The notes beneath the pieces are model-generated. The model saw only the letters and a program-made list of their open reading frames with translations. It made no database searches and was not told the DNA's origin. Position numbers and translations under genes: made by a program. Below are positions 19,230 through 27,682 of a stretch of DNA of 64,000 nucleotides, one piece after another. Source of the stretch: Catenovulum sediminis (GTDB lineage Bacteria > Pseudomonadota > Gammaproteobacteria > Enterobacterales > Alteromonadaceae). Positions within the stretch are counted from its first letter, which is position 1. Each line of letters begins with the position of its first letter. The DNA is taken from the NCBI RefSeq assembly GCF_040270295.1, contig NZ_JBELOE010000102.1; one strand, written 5' to 3'.

Positions 19230-20522
19230 ATGACACAACGAATTGATAAAGCGTTAATCGCAGAACAAAATGATAAATTAATGCCTGCTTTGCTAGAAGA
19301 TTATGATGCGTTAGCTAGAAAGTTAGCCCGGCAGGATATTGATATTGAGCGGATAACAAAACAAGCAGAGCTTTTTCAAATTGCTATTCCTTCTTGGGGC
19401 ACCGGAACCGGTGGAACGCGCTTTGCGCGTTTTCCAGGCGAGGGTGAACCCCGGAATATTTTTGAAAAGCTTGAAGATAGCGCGGTGATTAATGATTTAT
19501 CACAGGCGACCGAGCGTGTATCTCCGCATTTTCCTTGGGATAAAGTAGATGATTTTAAAGAGCTTAAACAATATTCCGATAGTTTGAATTTAAAGTGGGA
19601 CTCGATAAATTCAAACACTTTTCAAGATCAACAAGATCAACAGCATTCATATAAATATGGAAGCTTGAGCAATACTTCCGAGGCTGCACGTGAGCAAGCC
19701 ATTGAGCATAATGTTGAATGTATCAAATGGGGAAAAATTTTAGGTTCTAAAACCTTAACTGTGTGGGTGGGGGATGGCTCTAATCACCCTGGACAACAGC
19801 ACTTTCAACATGCATTTGAGCGTTATTTAAATAGTATGAAAAAGATCTATGCGGAACTGCCTGCCGGTTGGGAGCTACACATAGAGCATAAAATGTTTGA
19901 ACCTGCATTTTATTCAACTGTCATTCAAGACTGGGGAAGTAATATTCTTGCTGCTATGGAGCTGGGGCCACAGGCTAAATCTTTGGTCGATCTGGGTCAC
20001 CACGCGCCAAATGTTAATATTGAAATGATTGTCTCGCGGTTGATTCAGTTTAAAAAATTAGGTGGATTTCATTTTAATGACAGTAAATACGGCGATGACG
20101 ATCTTGATAGTGGGAGCTTACATCCGTACCAGCAATTTCTAATTTTTAACGAACTAGTAGATGCTCAGTATCGTAAACAGGAAGGTTTTAATCCTAACTA
20201 CATGTTAGACCAGTCTCACAATGTCACAGACCCGATCGAGAGCTTAATTAATTCTGCTGCTAGCGTACAGCGTTCGTATGTTGCGGCGCTATTGGTAAAC
20301 CGTCCTGCTTTGACCGATTACCAGTTAAACAATGATGCGCTGATGGCAAGTAACACATTAAAAGAGGCATTTCATACCGATGTTACACCTATCTTAGCGA
20401 TGGCAAGAGCGCGTAAAGGCGGTGCAATCGATCCAATTCGCACTTATCGACAAAGCGCCTACCGTGCGACTGTTGCTAAACAGCGACCCAACAGCGGTGG
20501 AAATGGCTCAGGTATCGTTTAG
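19230..20522 (+). CDS. rhaI: L-rhamnose isomerase (Pseudomonas-type RhaI)
   Basis: 430 aa, the usual length for the RhaI family that differs from E. coli RhaA. It interconverts L-rhamnose and L-rhamnulose in the cytoplasm using a divalent metal and a xylose-isomerase-like TIM barrel. Visible blocks include SWGTGTGGTRFARFPG near the N-terminus, HIEHKMFEPAFYSTV, DLGHHAPNVNIEMI and GGFHFNDSKYGDDD, which carry the conserved Glu/His/Asp metal ligands. RBS AGAGGAT lies eight bases upstream. Downstream it converges on fba with a shared hairpin terminator. Confidence 0.95.
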   Translation: MTQRIDKALIAEQNDKLMPALLEDYDALARKLARQDIDIERITKQAELFQIAIPSWGTGTGGTRFARFPGEGEPRNIFEKLEDSAVINDLSQATERVSPHFPWDKVDDFKELKQYSDSLNLKWDSINSNTFQDQQDQQHSYKYGSLSNTSEAAREQAIEHNVECIKWGKILGSKTLTVWVGDGSNHPGQQHFQHAFERYLNSMKKIYAELPAGWELHIEHKMFEPAFYSTVIQDWGSNILAAMELGPQAKSLVDLGHHAPNVNIEMIVSRLIQFKKLGGFHFNDSKYGDDDLDSGSLHPYQQFLIFNELVDAQYRKQEGFNPNYMLDQSHNVTDPIESLINSAASVQRSYVAALLVNRPALTDYQLNNDALMASNTLKEAFHTDVTPILAMARARKGGAIDPIRTYRQSAYRATVAKQRPNSGGNGSGIV

Positions 20523-20539
20523 GTAAATCCTATCCAAAT

Positions 20540-20578
20540 ACGGTATAGGCGATTATTCCCTATACCGTTTTAAATTTT
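20540..20578. terminator. Bidirectional terminator between rhaI and fba
   Basis: Perfect 10-bp arms ACGGTATAGG (20540-20549) and CCTATACCGT (20559-20568), followed on the plus strand by TTTAAATTTT. Confidence 0.75.
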
Positions 20579-20581
20579 AGC

Positions 20582-21673
20582 TTACCGGTATCGATTTTTG
20601 CAGTTTAATGCTTCAAATGATTCGCTTAAGCGATTGATCATTGATGTTTCAGCATGGCGTAGCCAAACTCGGGGGTCGTAGTACTTTTTATTAGGCTTGT
20701 ATTCACCACTAGGGTTGCCTAATTGACTATGTAGGTACTCTCTATTTTCTTGGTAATAGTTCAAGATACCTTGCCAGAAAGCCCATTGGGTATCCGTATC
20801 TATATTCATTTTTATCACGCCATAACTGATTGCTTCTCTTATTTCTTCAATGCTTGAACCCGATCCGCCATGAAATACAAAATTCAAAGCGTTTTGTTCA
20901 AGTTTATATTTATCACTGACATAATTTTGAGAATTTTTTAGTATGCGGGGTGTCAGTTGGACATTACCGGGGTTATAAACACCATGAACATTGCCAAAAG
21001 ATGCAGCGATGGTAAATTGTTGGCTTATTTTGCTCAGTTCTTGATAAGCATATGCAACATCTTCTGGTTGTGTGTATAACGCGGATTTATCCAAATGTGA
21101 ATTATCAACACCGTCTTCTTCACCTCCAGTACAACCTAACTCAATTTCTAGCGTCATGTTGATTTTATGCATGCGCTCTAAATACGCGCAACAGGTTTGA
21201 ATATTTTGATTTAAATGTTCTTCAGATAAGTCGATCATGTGCGAGCTAAAAAGCGGTTCGCCAGTTTGCCTGTAAAACTCTTCAGAGGCTTCTAGCATGC
21301 CATCTATCCACGGCAGTAATTTCCGGGCAGCATGATCAGTATGTAATATAACAGGTACATTATATAACAGACTCATTTGCCTGACGTAATGAGCGGCTGC
21401 AATTGCGCCTGCGATAGCAGGTTGTTGACTTTTGGTGGTTAAACCTTTGCCTGCAAAAAATGTTGCGCCACCATGACTAAGTTGAATAATGATAGGTGAT
21501 TTAATTTTTTGTGCGGTTTCTAATGCTGCATTAATTGAATGTGTACCTATAACATTTACCGCTGGCAACGCATAGTCATTTTCTTTAGCATGCTGAAATA
21601 GTGTTTGTACATCTGATCCGGTGACAACACCCGGTTGTATATGCTTAATTGATGTTGCGGCGAGGTTAGCCAT
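20582..21673 (-). CDS. fba: Class II fructose-bisphosphate aldolase
   Basis: 363 aa, typical of class IIA enzymes such as E. coli FbaA. Zn-binding and active-site blocks are present: QLSHGGATFFAGKG, HTDHAARKLLPW, HGVYNPGN and FHGGSGSS. It condenses DHAP and glyceraldehyde-3-phosphate in the gluconeogenic direction, or the reverse. RBS GGAGC lies upstream. Its placement between rhaI and a DeoR regulator, with phased repeats in its promoter like those of rhaD, suggests it is induced with rhamnose catabolism to use the DHAP made by RhaD. It is probably not the only aldolase of the cell. Confidence 0.93.
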   Translation of the reverse strand: MANLAATSIKHIQPGVVTGSDVQTLFQHAKENDYALPAVNVIGTHSINAALETAQKIKSPIIIQLSHGGATFFAGKGLTTKSQQPAIAGAIAAAHYVRQMSLLYNVPVILHTDHAARKLLPWIDGMLEASEEFYRQTGEPLFSSHMIDLSEEHLNQNIQTCCAYLERMHKINMTLEIELGCTGGEEDGVDNSHLDKSALYTQPEDVAYAYQELSKISQQFTIAASFGNVHGVYNPGNVQLTPRILKNSQNYVSDKYKLEQNALNFVFHGGSGSSIEEIREAISYGVIKMNIDTDTQWAFWQGILNYYQENREYLHSQLGNPSGEYKPNKKYYDPRVWLRHAETSMINRLSESFEALNCKNRYR

Positions 21674-21698
21674 TTTTGAGCTCCGTTAAATCATTTTT

Positions 21699-21798
21699 TG
21701 ATTGTTTGTGATTGGGTGTGATTATGATAACGCTAATTTGATATTTTTTGCAATGTGAATGTATCTGGTTGATTGGTTTGTGGTTGAGTGTAGTTTTG
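21699..21798. promoter_or_regulatory. Phased repeat arrays in the fba/DeoR divergent region
   Basis: Two arrays. The first is TTGATTGTTT, GTGATTGGGT, GTGATTATGA (21699-21728). The second is TTGATTGGTT, TGTGGTTGAG, TGTAGTTTTG (21769-21798). Units are 10 bp apart in both. The first shares TGATTGTTTGT with the rhaD upstream array. Probable operators of the adjacent DeoR-family protein. Confidence 0.5.
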
Positions 21799-22016
21799 AA
21801 TCAATTTTATGGTAATACTATTACTTCGCTCAGTTTGCGGCTATCAGGTAAGAAAATTAATGTATTTAACGTAAAGTTCTAATTTTTTTAATCGTCTCTA
21901 GCGTTTGCGAAAACTATCATGATATGAGAGAATTCTTGAGTTAATGATTATATGTGCTTGGTAATGTTTCGTTATTAAATACTTATCTGGCAACTTACAC
22001 ACAATTGGAATTTTGA

Positions 22017-22799
22017 ATGTTAGAAATACAAAGACAACAGCTTTTACTTGATATCTTAGATGAGAAAAAGTTTGTAACCGTTGCAGAGTTCACGCAGTTG
22101 TTGAAAAGCTCCGAGGCAACCATTCGCCGCGATTTAGTTAAATTGGATAAACAAAATAAATTGGTGCGTGTGCATGGTGGTGCGCAAGCTAAAGAACCCA
22201 GTCAAAAAAGTAGTCGTAAACATATTGCAGGTGATGCATTTTGGGTTTCTCGCGAAACTAAAGCAGATGCTAAGCGTTTAATTGCTAAAAAAGCCTGCGA
22301 GTTATGCGAAGAAGGAGAGTCGATCATCATTAATGGTGGAAGCTCTACTTACATGATGGGAGAGTTTTTACGTGACAGGAATATGAACATCCTAACTAAC
22401 TCTTTTGTTTTAGCGCAGGAGTTGGCTGAATTAAGTACAAATCAAATTTCTATGCCAGGTGGAGAAATATATCGTAAGCAGGGTATTATTCTCAGTGCTT
22501 ATGACAATGACACAACACAACATTACAGCGCCAGTAAAATGTTTATGGGGACTCCGGGGATAAGTGAGTTTGGTGTTACAGAGTCGGACGCATTGTTGAT
22601 TCGTTCCGAACAAAAACTTAGAAAACAAGCTGAGAAGCTTATTATTCTGGCGGATAGTTCTAAATTAGAAAAACGCAGCAGTTTTATATTTTGCAACTTG
22701 AAAGATGTCGATGTGTTGATTACTGATAGTGAAGCAGACAGTCAAATTTTGGCTCAATACGAGAAGCACGGGGTAGAAATTATCATTGCAGATTGTTAA
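22017..22799 (+). CDS. DeoR-family transcriptional regulator
   Basis: 260 aa. N-terminal helix-turn-helix (about residues 5-56) with the family's VAEFTQLLKSSEATIRRDL block and RVHGGA linker. The C-terminal DeoRC sugar-phosphate sensor domain (about 75-250) has IIINGGSSTYMM and ADSSKL motifs. It is likely to bind a phosphorylated intermediate of rhamnose breakdown or a triose phosphate. Divergent from fba, with phased repeats in the shared region and also upstream of rhaD, so a local rhamnose regulator role is inferred. The RBS is weak. Confidence 0.88.
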   Translation: MLEIQRQQLLLDILDEKKFVTVAEFTQLLKSSEATIRRDLVKLDKQNKLVRVHGGAQAKEPSQKSSRKHIAGDAFWVSRETKADAKRLIAKKACELCEEGESIIINGGSSTYMMGEFLRDRNMNILTNSFVLAQELAELSTNQISMPGGEIYRKQGIILSAYDNDTTQHYSASKMFMGTPGISEFGVTESDALLIRSEQKLRKQAEKLIILADSSKLEKRSSFIFCNLKDVDVLITDSEADSQILAQYEKHGVEIIIADC

Positions 22800-22849
22800 G
22801 CAGCCACTTCCCTTCACTCATTCCTTCCCTCACCTTTAGTAGTTTTTAG

Positions 22850-22875
22850 TCAAGAGCAGTCATAATCGCTCTTGA
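22850..22875. terminator. Hairpin after the DeoR gene
   Basis: Arms TCAAGAGC and GCTCTTGA (8 bp) around a 10-base loop, without a T-run. Possible terminator of the regulator gene. Confidence 0.4.
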
Positions 22876-22935
22876 AATGAATTCACTTATATGACAACAT
22901 GATATCTTTATAGTGGTAAATAGAAGTTTATTTTA

Positions 22936-23901
22936 ATGCAAAGGTTAATCGCGACACTCAAAAAAGATAACGTAGAATTAGAGCTTATTATGCTAATTCG
23001 TACAATTTTAGCTGCGACCAAAGAGATTGCGTTTCGCGTTCGTCAAGGTGCACTTTCTGGCGTATTAGGTTCTACATTAGATGAAAATATTCAGGGCGAA
23101 ACCCAAAAGAAACTAGATGTTATTGCGAACCAGTTGATAAAAGGCATGTTGCTTAATGATGAGACGGTAAAGTCAATTGCATCCGAAGAAGAAGAATACA
23201 CTGTGGCAGGTCATGCAAAAGGTAAATATATAGTGGCGTTTGATCCGTTAGATGGTTCATCAAATATTGATATTAATGGCCAGATTGGAACAATTTTTAC
23301 CATTTACCCCGCATTGAGAGAATATTCGGCTGATGACGCAAGACAGTTTACACAGTCTGGCCGTCGACAACTGGCTGCTGGTTATGTGCTTTATGGACCC
23401 TCTACTACTTTAGTGTTAAGTACAGGAGGGCCCACACGCTGTTTCACTTTAGATGCGACGCATGGTGGATTTTTGCTAACCACCCCTGAGCTGACTATCG
23501 AGCCGAACACCCAAGAGTTTGCTGTGAACCAAGCGAATGAGCGGTTTTGGGCACTCTCGACACGCAATTACATTAAGGATTTACTTCAAGGAGAAGAGGG
23601 GGTACGCGGTAAACGCTATAATATGCGCTGGAATGGTGCCATGGTGGGGGATGTTCATCGAGTGTTAAGTCGCGGGGGAATATTTTTATATCCACGAGAT
23701 AGCCGTAATGTGGGGCAGCCCGCTAAATTGCGCTTATTGTACGAAGCGAACCCTATGGCTATGCTGGTTGAAAATGCGGGTGGTAAAGCCTATGCAGAGA
23801 GGCAGCCAATCCTAGATGTAATGCCGTCTGAGTTGCACCAACGTGTTCCTGTTGCAATGGGCTCAGCCAATGAAATTGACGCGTATCTAGCTTACGAATA
23901 A
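22936..23901 (+). CDS. fbp: Fructose-1,6-bisphosphatase, class I
   Basis: 321 aa, close to the usual ~330. The signature F-D103-P-L-D106-G-S-S-N-I-D-I-N with metal ligands is intact, as are the SEEEE block and the C-terminal GGKAYAERQPILDVMP block. It hydrolyses fructose-1,6-bisphosphate to fructose-6-phosphate, the committed step of gluconeogenesis. Growth on alginate or rhamnose yields only C3 units, so an fbp in this locus makes sense. The RBS is weak. It is monocistronic, followed by a terminator. Confidence 0.95.
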   Translation: MQRLIATLKKDNVELELIMLIRTILAATKEIAFRVRQGALSGVLGSTLDENIQGETQKKLDVIANQLIKGMLLNDETVKSIASEEEEYTVAGHAKGKYIVAFDPLDGSSNIDINGQIGTIFTIYPALREYSADDARQFTQSGRRQLAAGYVLYGPSTTLVLSTGGPTRCFTLDATHGGFLLTTPELTIEPNTQEFAVNQANERFWALSTRNYIKDLLQGEEGVRGKRYNMRWNGAMVGDVHRVLSRGGIFLYPRDSRNVGQPAKLRLLYEANPMAMLVENAGGKAYAERQPILDVMPSELHQRVPVAMGSANEIDAYLAYE

Positions 23902-23922
23902 CTAGGTAATCTATATAAATTG

Positions 23923-23952
23923 ACAAGATGCTAAGCCGAATCTTGTTGTTTT
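23923..23952 (+). terminator. Terminator of fbp
   Basis: ACAAGAT (23923-23929) and ATCTTGT (23940-23946), followed by TGTTTT. Confidence 0.6.
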
Positions 23953-24066
23953 ACTAAAATGTCAGTTATCATATAACTTCCACTAGAGTTGAAATAACAA
24001 TATTTTTACTTGATAAGAGTTCAATGGACTCTAGCGTTTCGAATGTTTCTATAGTGAGAGTGTCAG

Positions 24067-24792
24067 TTGGATAATTTTGCATTTAATCGGATTCAAAGGT
24101 CACAGAACCTTACCGCGGAGTTGGCAGATTTACTGCGAAAACAAATACACCAAGGTAAGTTGCCAGTTGGTGCTAAATTACCGGCTTCAAGAGATATCGA
24201 GGAACAAGTTGGCGTTAGTCGAAGCGTGGTACGTGAAGCGGTCGCCCAATTAAAAGCTGAAGGTATTTTATATAGTAAACAAGGCGTAGGGGTGTTTGTT
24301 GCAGAGAAGCAGGCAGCAAACAGCTTTCGTATTAATAGTACAGAGTTTGAATCAGTGCATGAAGCCATTCAGATTTTAGAGCTTCGCAAAGCCGTTGAAA
24401 TTGAAATGTGCGCAATGGCAGCGAGCCGCCGTACTGAAGCGCAGTTGGCAAAAATTGAAGCAAGCTATAATAATATTTCGAAGAAAAATGAATTTGGTGA
24501 AGATACGCTAAATGATGATTTTGAATTTCACAAAGCAATAGCAGAAGCTTCCGGCAATCGTTATTTCTTGAGGTTTATTGAGTTTATTGGTTCAGGTGTC
24601 ATCCCTGCCCGTGAAATTATTACTGGAGGCCAGCAAGTCAACGGAAACGAGTATGTGTCGTTGATTCAGGCTGAACATCAAAAGATTCTCAGCGCGATTC
24701 AACTTAAAGATCAAGAGTACGCTCGTGCAGCCATTAAAGCACATTTAGAAAACAGTATTCAGCGTCATCAACGCAAAATAGAAAATCTTTAA
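24067..24792 (+). CDS. GntR/FadR-family regulator (TTG start)
   Basis: 241 aa. N-terminal winged helix (LRKQIHQGKLPVGAKLPASRDIEEQ, VSRSVVREAVAQL) followed by an FCD ligand domain (about 95-235) with the LRKAVEIEM, DFEFHKAIAEASGN and H-rich C-terminal metal-site blocks. The start is a TTG at 24067 with GAGAG six bases upstream; no ATG fits better. It lies 82 bp before kduD-kduI in the same direction and probably senses KDG or another uronate intermediate and controls those genes. Confidence 0.85.
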   Translation: MDNFAFNRIQRSQNLTAELADLLRKQIHQGKLPVGAKLPASRDIEEQVGVSRSVVREAVAQLKAEGILYSKQGVGVFVAEKQAANSFRINSTEFESVHEAIQILELRKAVEIEMCAMAASRRTEAQLAKIEASYNNISKKNEFGEDTLNDDFEFHKAIAEASGNRYFLRFIEFIGSGVIPAREIITGGQQVNGNEYVSLIQAEHQKILSAIQLKDQEYARAAIKAHLENSIQRHQRKIENL

Positions 24793-24874
24793 TTGATAAG
24801 TTAGTTACATTTATGACTGGTTTAACTTTTTGTTTACTTGTATGATAAGGTGATATGTTATTAGTGGAGGTGGT

Positions 24875-25642
24875 ATGTTAGATTCAGATTTATTTTCGGT
24901 AAAAGACCAAGTTGTTTTAATTACCGGTGCAAGTCGAGGCATCGGGCAGGCGCTGGCAGTCGGTTTTGCGAAAGCGGGAGCTAAGGTTATTTGTGCGAGC
25001 TCAAGAGAAGGCGGTACACGTAAAACAGAAGAATTAATTTTGCAGCAAGGTGGTACGGTTAAATCGGTTTATGCAGATTTATCTGATCATGCTGCAGTTG
25101 TTAAAATGTCGCATGATGCGCTGGCCTGTTTTGGCAAGATTGATATATTAATCAATAACGGTGGTACGATTTCGCGCTTTCCGGCGGCAGAATATCCTTT
25201 TGATGAGTTTCAAAAAGTAATAGACGTTAATTTAAATTCTGCTTTTCAAATTAGCCAGATCATTGGCCAGAAAATGATAGAAGCAGGGCATGGAAAAATT
25301 ATCAACATAGCGTCAATGCTCTCGTATACCGGCGGATTAACAGTGCCTGCTTATACCGCGAGTAAACATGCTATTGCGGGCTTAACTAAGGCATTAGCGA
25401 ACGAATGGGCGGCAAAAAACATTCAGGTTAACGCAATTGCACCTGGTTATTTTGCGACCGATAACACACAAGCACTGCGAGATAATCCAGAGCGTAATCA
25501 AGAAATTTTAAAGCGTATACCGACAGGTGCTTGGGGCCAACCTAAACAATTAGTCGGCGCTGCAATCTTTCTTGGAAGTACAGCAAGTGATTACGTAAAT
25601 GGGCACATTTTAGCCGTGGATGGTGGCTGGTTAGCCAGATAA
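24875..25642 (+). CDS. kduD: 2-dehydro-3-deoxy-D-gluconate 5-dehydrogenase
   Basis: 255 aa SDR. Nucleotide site TGASRGIG at residues 17-24 and catalytic Y160/K164. The KduD-specific tail blocks are present (NAIAPGYFATDNTQALR, RIPTGAWG, SDYVNGHILAVDGGWLAR). It reduces 2,5-diketo-3-deoxygluconate to 2-keto-3-deoxygluconate (KDG) with NAD(P)H in the cytoplasm. Strong RBS GGAGG. kduI follows 25 bp later and makes its substrate. It serves unsaturated uronates from pectin-, ulvan- or alginate-type lyases. Confidence 0.95.
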   Translation: MLDSDLFSVKDQVVLITGASRGIGQALAVGFAKAGAKVICASSREGGTRKTEELILQQGGTVKSVYADLSDHAAVVKMSHDALACFGKIDILINNGGTISRFPAAEYPFDEFQKVIDVNLNSAFQISQIIGQKMIEAGHGKIINIASMLSYTGGLTVPAYTASKHAIAGLTKALANEWAAKNIQVNAIAPGYFATDNTQALRDNPERNQEILKRIPTGAWGQPKQLVGAAIFLGSTASDYVNGHILAVDGGWLAR

Positions 25643-25667
25643 TTTTCAGAATAAGAGAGAGTTTATT

Positions 25668-26510
25668 ATGAGTATTCAATACGAAAGCCGCTATGCGATT
25701 GGCCCGAACGAAGCTAAAACATTTGATACACAAAAACTAAGAGATGCATTTTTACTGCAAGATTTATTTACACCAGAGAAGATACAATTTGTATACACAC
25801 ACTATGAACGCCATATGGTTGGCAGTGCAGTCCCAGTTAAAGAAATTTTAGAGTTGACATCTATTGACCCGTTAAAAAGTGAATTCTTTTTATCGCGCCG
25901 AGAATTGGGGGTGGTGAATGTTGGCGGAGCCGGTATTGTTGAAGTGGACGGTGTGCAGCATGAGCTTGATAATAAAGAAGCCTTGTATGTGGGCGCTGGC
26001 GATAAAAAGGTAACGTTTGCCAGCAAAGATGCGACTAAACCTGCTAAGTTTTATTTAAATTCTGCGCCGGCACACCATGCGTTCCCTGATAAAAAAGTCA
26101 CTCGAGAAACAGCGAACGTGCTAAAAATGGGGAGCCCTGAAACCTGTAATCAGCGCGAGATTTATCAACTCATTGTGCGCGAAGTCGTGCAAACCTGTCA
26201 GTTGCAAATGGGGTTAACAATTTTAAAACCGGGTAGTGTCTGGAATACCATGCCAGCTCATCAACATGACCGTCGAATGGAGGTTTATCTTTATTTAGAT
26301 TTACCTGCGGATCAGGCTGTTGCACATTTTATGGGCGAGCCGCATGAAACACGTGTAATCTGGGTGAAAAATGAGCAAGTTGTTGTTTCTCCACCTTGGT
26401 CTATTCACAGCGGCGCGGGTTCTTCAAACTACGCGTTTGTCTGGGGAATGTCGGGTGAAAACTTAGATTATGCAGATATGGACAAATACGGACCAGCCGA
26501 TTTAACTTAA
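25668..26510 (+). CDS. kduI: 5-keto-4-deoxyuronate isomerase
   Basis: 280 aa, the standard KduI length. The cupin Zn ligands are visible: H198, H200 and E205 in PAHQHDRRMEVY, and H247 in PPWSIHSGAG. It converts 5-keto-4-deoxyuronate to 2,5-diketo-3-deoxygluconate, the substrate of KduD encoded just upstream. Terminated by a G-C hairpin with a T-run. Confidence 0.96.
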   Translation: MSIQYESRYAIGPNEAKTFDTQKLRDAFLLQDLFTPEKIQFVYTHYERHMVGSAVPVKEILELTSIDPLKSEFFLSRRELGVVNVGGAGIVEVDGVQHELDNKEALYVGAGDKKVTFASKDATKPAKFYLNSAPAHHAFPDKKVTRETANVLKMGSPETCNQREIYQLIVREVVQTCQLQMGLTILKPGSVWNTMPAHQHDRRMEVYLYLDLPADQAVAHFMGEPHETRVIWVKNEQVVVSPPWSIHSGAGSSNYAFVWGMSGENLDYADMDKYGPADLT

Positions 26511-26535
26511 TTAACGCCAACCTTCTTCGTGTGTG

Positions 26536-26587
26536 GGCCTCAAATCTGTCAGTCAGGAAGATTGATTGGGTTTGGGGCTTTTTTTTA
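26536..26587 (+). terminator. Rho-independent terminator after kduI
   Basis: GGCCTCAAA (26536-26544) pairs with TTTGGGGCT (26571-26579) using G-U pairs, followed by an eight-base T-run. The next gene's RBS starts right after the T-run, so it may also attenuate read-through into the GH43-like gene. Confidence 0.7.
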
Positions 26588-26604
26588 ATATAGGATTTGT
26601 TGAT

Positions 26605-27576
26605 ATGAAAATATGCATTAATAAATACGCTGTATTCTCGCTTATTTTGTTTTTAGTGGGGTGCTCACCGTTGATGTTGTGGCAGAAGAAAGAAAAACCA
26701 GTCCATATATTTTCTTCTTTTAGAGGAAATGGAGAAGACGGCTTGCACTTGGCGTATAGTTACGATGGTTTAAATTGGACGGCTATTAATCAAGACAAAA
26801 GTGTATTACAACCTGAGGTCGGTGGTAAATTAATGCGTGATCCTTGCATCATCAGAGGACCCGAGGGCGTTTTTCATATGGTGTGGACAAGTAGCTGGCA
26901 AGATGGTGGGATAGGAATTGCGCATTCAAAAGATTTGATAAACTGGTCAGAGCAAACCTTTATTCCAACCATGGCTGACTACCCGACCGCGCGTAATGCA
27001 TGGGCGCCTGAAATTTTTTATGATGAGCACCAGCAACAATATATTATTTATTGGGCGTCGACTATACCCGGAAAGTATCCGCAAACTGAAGAAAAAGCGG
27101 ATAAAGGTTGGGATCACCGAATATATGCCACCACGACTCGAGACTTTGTATCCTACAGCGATACCTTTTTGTTTTTTCAACCCGATTTTAACGTAATTGA
27201 TTCCACTCTGATAAAAGAGGGCGAAGAATACCTGATGATCTTGAAAGACGAAACCCGTTACCCGCCAGCCAAAAACCTTAAAGTGGCGCGTAGTTTATCT
27301 TTAGATGGGCCTTGGGTGGTTGAAGATAAGCCATTTTCACCTGAAAATCTATGGGTTGAAGGACCTACAATGGCAGCTATTGATGGTTGGTATTATGTAT
27401 ATTTTGATGCTTACATTGAGCATAATTATGGTGTCGTCAAAACACGGGATTTTAAAAATTGGCAAGACGTATCACATCAATTGAAAATGCCTATAGGAAT
27501 GCGCCACGGTAGTGTACTGACGATTAGCGAGAATGTAAGGCCTTTAATGGACAAATTGCTAGCACTTGGCAACTGA
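26605..27576 (+). CDS. GH43-like glycosidase lipoprotein
   Basis: 323 aa from the ATG at 26605 with AGGA nine bases upstream. An alternative TTG at 26566 lies in the terminator stem and would add 13 residues. Lipobox LVGC at C20. The five-bladed propeller typical of GH43/GH32 clan enzymes is suggested by MRDPCIIRGPEG, RNAWAPEIFYDE, VIDSTLIKEGEEY and WVEGPTMAAIDGWYYVYFD, where Asp and Glu residues are the likely catalytic ones. GH43 members remove arabinose, xylose or galactose side chains; which applies here is unknown. It follows kduI with a terminator in between, so partial co-transcription is possible. Confidence 0.75.
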   Translation: MKICINKYAVFSLILFLVGCSPLMLWQKKEKPVHIFSSFRGNGEDGLHLAYSYDGLNWTAINQDKSVLQPEVGGKLMRDPCIIRGPEGVFHMVWTSSWQDGGIGIAHSKDLINWSEQTFIPTMADYPTARNAWAPEIFYDEHQQQYIIYWASTIPGKYPQTEEKADKGWDHRIYATTTRDFVSYSDTFLFFQPDFNVIDSTLIKEGEEYLMILKDETRYPPAKNLKVARSLSLDGPWVVEDKPFSPENLWVEGPTMAAIDGWYYVYFDAYIEHNYGVVKTRDFKNWQDVSHQLKMPIGMRHGSVLTISENVRPLMDKLLALGN

Positions 27577-27602
27577 AAAGAAGTGTGATGGGAGATTAAT
27601 GG

Positions 27603-27653
27603 GAAAGCAAATCGTTGACAGGCGCGCCGACAGCCGGCGCTTGATTTGCTTTC
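27603..27653. terminator. Large two-tier hairpin between convergent genes
   Basis: Perfect outer arms GAAAGCAAATC (27603-27613) and GATTTGCTTTC (27643-27653) enclose GCGCCG/CGGCGC (27624-27629 and 27635-27640). It lies between the GH43-like gene and the minus-strand SDR and is a probable bidirectional terminator. Confidence 0.75.
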
Positions 27654-27661
27654 TCATTGTC

Positions 27662-27682
27662 GTATCTAATTAAATTAGATAC
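27662..27682. repeat. 21-bp perfect palindrome over the SDR stop codon
   Basis: GTATCTAATT-A-AATTAGATAC with perfect 10-bp arms. It overlaps the 3' end of the SDR gene and may be part of its terminator or a transcript-stabilising stem. Confidence 0.55.

Noticed and set aside
22850..22875. LexA/SOS box after the DeoR gene
   Set aside because: No CTG-N10-CAG pattern; it is a plain hairpin.
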